From Candidatus Moraniibacteriota bacterium (lineage in GTDB: Bacteria; Patescibacteriota; Minisyncoccia; Moranbacterales; UBA1568): DNA of 52,591 nucleotides. A program made the translations under genes and the position numbers. This document shows positions 50,024 to 52,591 of the stretch, in pieces. The notes beneath the pieces were generated by a model. It was given only the letters and a program-made list of their open reading frames with translations, did no database searches and was not told the DNA's origin. The DNA is taken from NCBI GenBank assembly GCA_016182385.1, contig JACPGV010000003.1, positions 1 to 52,591 of the forward strand, in the 5' to 3' direction. The first letter of the stretch is position 1, and the number at the start of each line of letters is the position of its first letter.

Positions 50024-50989
50024 ATGGACAAAATTGAAAAAATGGGCACCTATGTTCATGGTGCTTTATTTTCCATCGTGATCGCGATGATAGGTTTTAT
50101 CGTCATCAAACTCACCATGGGATGGCTATACCATCCGGTAGTCGGAACACTCCTGGGACTTGTTGGCTTTGCCGCAAGTTTGATCTATTTCTTTTGGATG
50201 GGGCTTCGAAAAATTCCCGTCGGCTGGAGCGCTATCCAGCTTTTCCTCGAAGAGAGAACTTTTGTCATCTACGGGGAAGGTTGGAATTGGTACTGGCCCG
50301 AACCAATAGGGAATATGGAGTTGGTGGACACGAGAGAACAATCCCTCGATATACCACTCACAGAAGTTCTGACGGAAGACAATGTGCCCGTAACGATAAA
50401 CCTTTCGTTACAGTACAAAATCTGTAATATTCATCGATCGCTCAACATATCAAATATAATAAAAGCCCTCAGCGAAGCGGTCGAGAGTATCACGCGGATA
50501 GTAGTGCAAGATATCGATTCCAACGATATTGCGCAAGAAAAGAAAAACATCCCTCACAATGTTTTGAATCTTTCTATCGAAGGATTCGAAGAAAAAACCC
50601 TAAACGCGTACACGCGCGATCAATGGGGTACGGAAATAATAAAAATCCGCGTCACTCATATCAGGCTTCCAGAAAAGCTTGAGGCCGCCCGCACGAATGT
50701 GCAGGTAATGAAGGCGGAACAAGCAAAGGAAGAGGAGCAGGCGAAGGCAGAAAGGATAGAGGCGGAAAATGTCGCCGGTCTCATAGAGGTTTTCAAGGGG
50801 ACTGGGCTCTCACCAGAGATGGCCGCTTCTATCGTTCAGTCTGAGCGCGGAAAAGCCACGCGTATCATCATCGATGGAAGCGCAAAACCCATCGAGCGAG
50901 CCGCCGGCATCATAGCGGCGAAAGATACGGTGGCCGAAAAAATCTCCACCAAACAACCCGCCCAAAACATACGGCGGAGAAAGGAGTAA
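50024..50989 (+). CDS. SPFH/band-7 domain membrane protein
   Basis: N-terminal TMs; GWSAIQLFLEERTFVIYGEGWNWYWPEPIGNMELVDTREQSLDIPLTEVLTEDNVPVTINLSLQYKI; AAGGAG SD. Confidence 0.8.
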   Translation: MDKIEKMGTYVHGALFSIVIAMIGFIVIKLTMGWLYHPVVGTLLGLVGFAASLIYFFWMGLRKIPVGWSAIQLFLEERTFVIYGEGWNWYWPEPIGNMELVDTREQSLDIPLTEVLTEDNVPVTINLSLQYKICNIHRSLNISNIIKALSEAVESITRIVVQDIDSNDIAQEKKNIPHNVLNLSIEGFEEKTLNAYTRDQWGTEIIKIRVTHIRLPEKLEAARTNVQVMKAEQAKEEEQAKAERIEAENVAGLIEVFKGTGLSPEMAASIVQSERGKATRIIIDGSAKPIERAAGIIAAKDTVAEKISTKQPAQNIRRRKE

Positions 50990-50992
50990 GAA

Positions 50993-51556
50993 ATGAGTGA
51001 AAAAGAAAAAAAAGAGGATTCAAAAATAATAAAAAGGGATGGTCACGCGTGGTTGAAGTTAATGACTGTCACCCTTTTTGCCGCCCTGCTCATCGGAGTG
51101 GTGATAAAAATCCTTTCTCACGAAATGGGGTGGGAAAATGGGGAAGGTGACGAAGAAGTCGCTTACTCCGGGCCACGGGTGGTGAAGCTAGACGTCACCC
51201 TTTCGGGAAAGGAGTTCCTTACCGAAAAAAAGATCTGCGGTCTTTCCTCGGGAAAGTGGCGTTTCGACGTCACTGATACGAAATTTTTCCTCAAAAAAAA
51301 TAATGGGGAAATTTCGGAGATCGGATCGATCCTTGGCGGACAAACGATCCCCGGAGAAAAATTTCCGTACGTGCAATCAGGGTACCGTTGGGGCCTGGTT
51401 GTAAACGGAAAGCGCATAGGGTCCATCGTTAAAATAGGTGGTGGATGCGCGGAGATAGCATTCAACATACCTCTCTCCCAACGACCCTACTGGGAAAAAG
51501 AGGGTTGGACTCTCAAAAGTCCAGTTACCCTGCATTTTGTCTTCTACCGACAATAG
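50993..51556 (+). CDS. Hypothetical single-TM protein paired with the band-7 gene
   Basis: 187 aa; TM LMTVTLFAALLIGVVIKIL; AAAGGAG SD; 3 bp after the band-7 gene. Confidence 0.7.
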   Translation: MSEKEKKEDSKIIKRDGHAWLKLMTVTLFAALLIGVVIKILSHEMGWENGEGDEEVAYSGPRVVKLDVTLSGKEFLTEKKICGLSSGKWRFDVTDTKFFLKKNNGEISEIGSILGGQTIPGEKFPYVQSGYRWGLVVNGKRIGSIVKIGGGCAEIAFNIPLSQRPYWEKEGWTLKSPVTLHFVFYRQ

Positions 51557-51573
51557 GTGGAGACAAAACACAC

Positions 51574-51611
51574 AGCGGGCATCAAGTCATTGGTGCCCGC
51601 TTTTTCTTTTT
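51574..51611 (+). terminator. Intrinsic terminator
   Basis: AGCGGGCA-...-TGCCCGCT then tttttcttttt. Confidence 0.75.
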
Positions 51612-51630
51612 ATAAAAACACCACTTATCG

Positions 51631-52591
51631 CTATTGACCGGAGACAAAAAAGTCAGCAATCTGTCCAACGATCACAAGCGAAGCAAACGTAACCAAAATA
51701 CCGATAATGGAATACAAAACGATCTTTTTTCCACTCTCGATACGACCCTCATCCCCCGCCGCAGTGAGATATGCGATACCACCGATCACCAGCATAATGA
51801 GAGACAAGACGCCGACGATAGAAAGAAGGAACGTCAAAACGTCACTGGCAATCTGTGTTAGTGTCTTTGCTTGAGCAATCGCGGTATTATCAACCGGTCC
51901 CCACCCGAGAACAGTGCCTATTTCTTTGAGGAATGATGGAGCCGCCAAACCGATTGCCAGACCGATCATCGCCGCAGTAATAGCTCCTTTGGCAATCTTG
52001 ATCCGACCCTCATCACCGCCGGAAATAACGTACATCACCGCGCCAAAAACGATAAAGACCAGTGCCAAAATAACAATAATACTTTGAAGCGTTCCAAGAA
52101 CCCCCGAAAGAAATTCTTCTACGGATGAATACCCGATTGGGTTGGAAAATTGCACGTTCGTCGTGTTGCCACCCGATCCATTCGGGACACAACATATATC
52201 TCCACCTCTAGCACATGTTTTTGAAGTATCACGATTTTCTCCAGTCGCACAAGCGCCTTTACATTGTTGAGTGGGACATACTCCGCCGCCCGATCCATTC
52301 GGGACACAACATATATCTCCACCTCTAGCACATGTTTTTGAAGTATCACGATTTTCTCCAGTCGCACAAGCGCCTTTACATTGTTCGAGTGGGCACGAAT
52401 TTTCAGTCGCGACTGAACCATTAGCACAACATTTTAAATTTGAAAAAAGACCACCGCATGCCTCATTGTTATTCCTTGCATCTTCAACGTTTGTAGAAAG
52501 ACACACCTGTGCCGGATACGGAGAAGCAATACAATTTCCCGATTTTCCACTTGTCGATCCAACACAAGCATCTCCAACATTTGCTGCGAAA
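51631..52591 (-). CDS. Cys-rich protein with C-terminal T4SS-pilin-like TM repeats, N-terminus beyond the right edge
   Basis: Frame stays open to 52591 (FAANVGDACVGSTSGKSGNCIASPYPAQVCLSTN...); two similar TM pairs ending in GGDEGRIKIAKGAI and AGDEGRIESGKKIV. Confidence 0.75.
   Translation of the reverse strand, partial: FAANVGDACVGSTSGKSGNCIASPYPAQVCLSTNVEDARNNNEACGGLFSNLKCCANGSVATENSCPLEQCKGACATGENRDTSKTCARGGDICCVPNGSGGGVCPTQQCKGACATGENRDTSKTCARGGDICCVPNGSGGNTTNVQFSNPIGYSSVEEFLSGVLGTLQSIIVILALVFIVFGAVMYVISGGDEGRIKIAKGAITAAMIGLAIGLAAPSFLKEIGTVLGWGPVDNTAIAQAKTLTQIASDVLTFLLSIVGVLSLIMLVIGGIAYLTAAGDEGRIESGKKIVLYSIIGILVTFASLVIVGQIADFFVSGQ
52172..52385. repeat. Tandem repeat, 117-bp period (39 aa), Cys-rich
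   Basis: 52172-52268 identical to 52289-52385; encodes QCKGACATGENRDTSKTCARGGDICCVPNGSG. Confidence 0.92.

Overview
This 52.6-kb window reads as a gene-dense bacterial chromosome segment. It uses a standard code (TGA acts as stop) and its style suggests a CPR/Patescibacteria-type genome; that taxonomy is inference, not shown. Housekeeping genes are mostly on the minus strand: parAB, folD, uppP, glmS, an F-type ATP synthase operon, five aminoacyl-tRNA synthetases (leuS, metG, glyS, ileS, argS), tgt, recO, rsmI and tatD. Near the right end a plus-strand block carries smpB, a GIY-YIG gene, ssrA (tmRNA) and infC-rpmI-rplT. Both window edges cut through large repeat-containing surface/secretion-type genes. 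RNA features include tRNA-Leu(CAA), a tmRNA with a 24-codon tag, and a T-box leader upstream of ileS. The most unusual signal is a set of short orphan plus-strand cistrons between minus-strand housekeeping genes. Each has its own TTGAC(A/T)-17 bp-(-10) promoter, strong SD and terminator. Three of them end in hairpins whose stems differ but covary around a conserved 12-nt loop (TCGYAACYGCGC-like). Two of these cistrons, plus an ORF6N gene, interrupt the atp operon between atpG and atpD. Other notable items are a perfect 44-bp palindrome, a 31-bp palindrome inside a BRO-family gene, a terminator-like hairpin inside the start of tgt, a GC-rich hairpin sharing bases with the mature 5' end of tmRNA, a frameshifted sigma-factor remnant, and a potentially switching 5' leader on a band-7 gene. 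All calls come from reading the sequence and supplied ORFs; no searches or folding were run.
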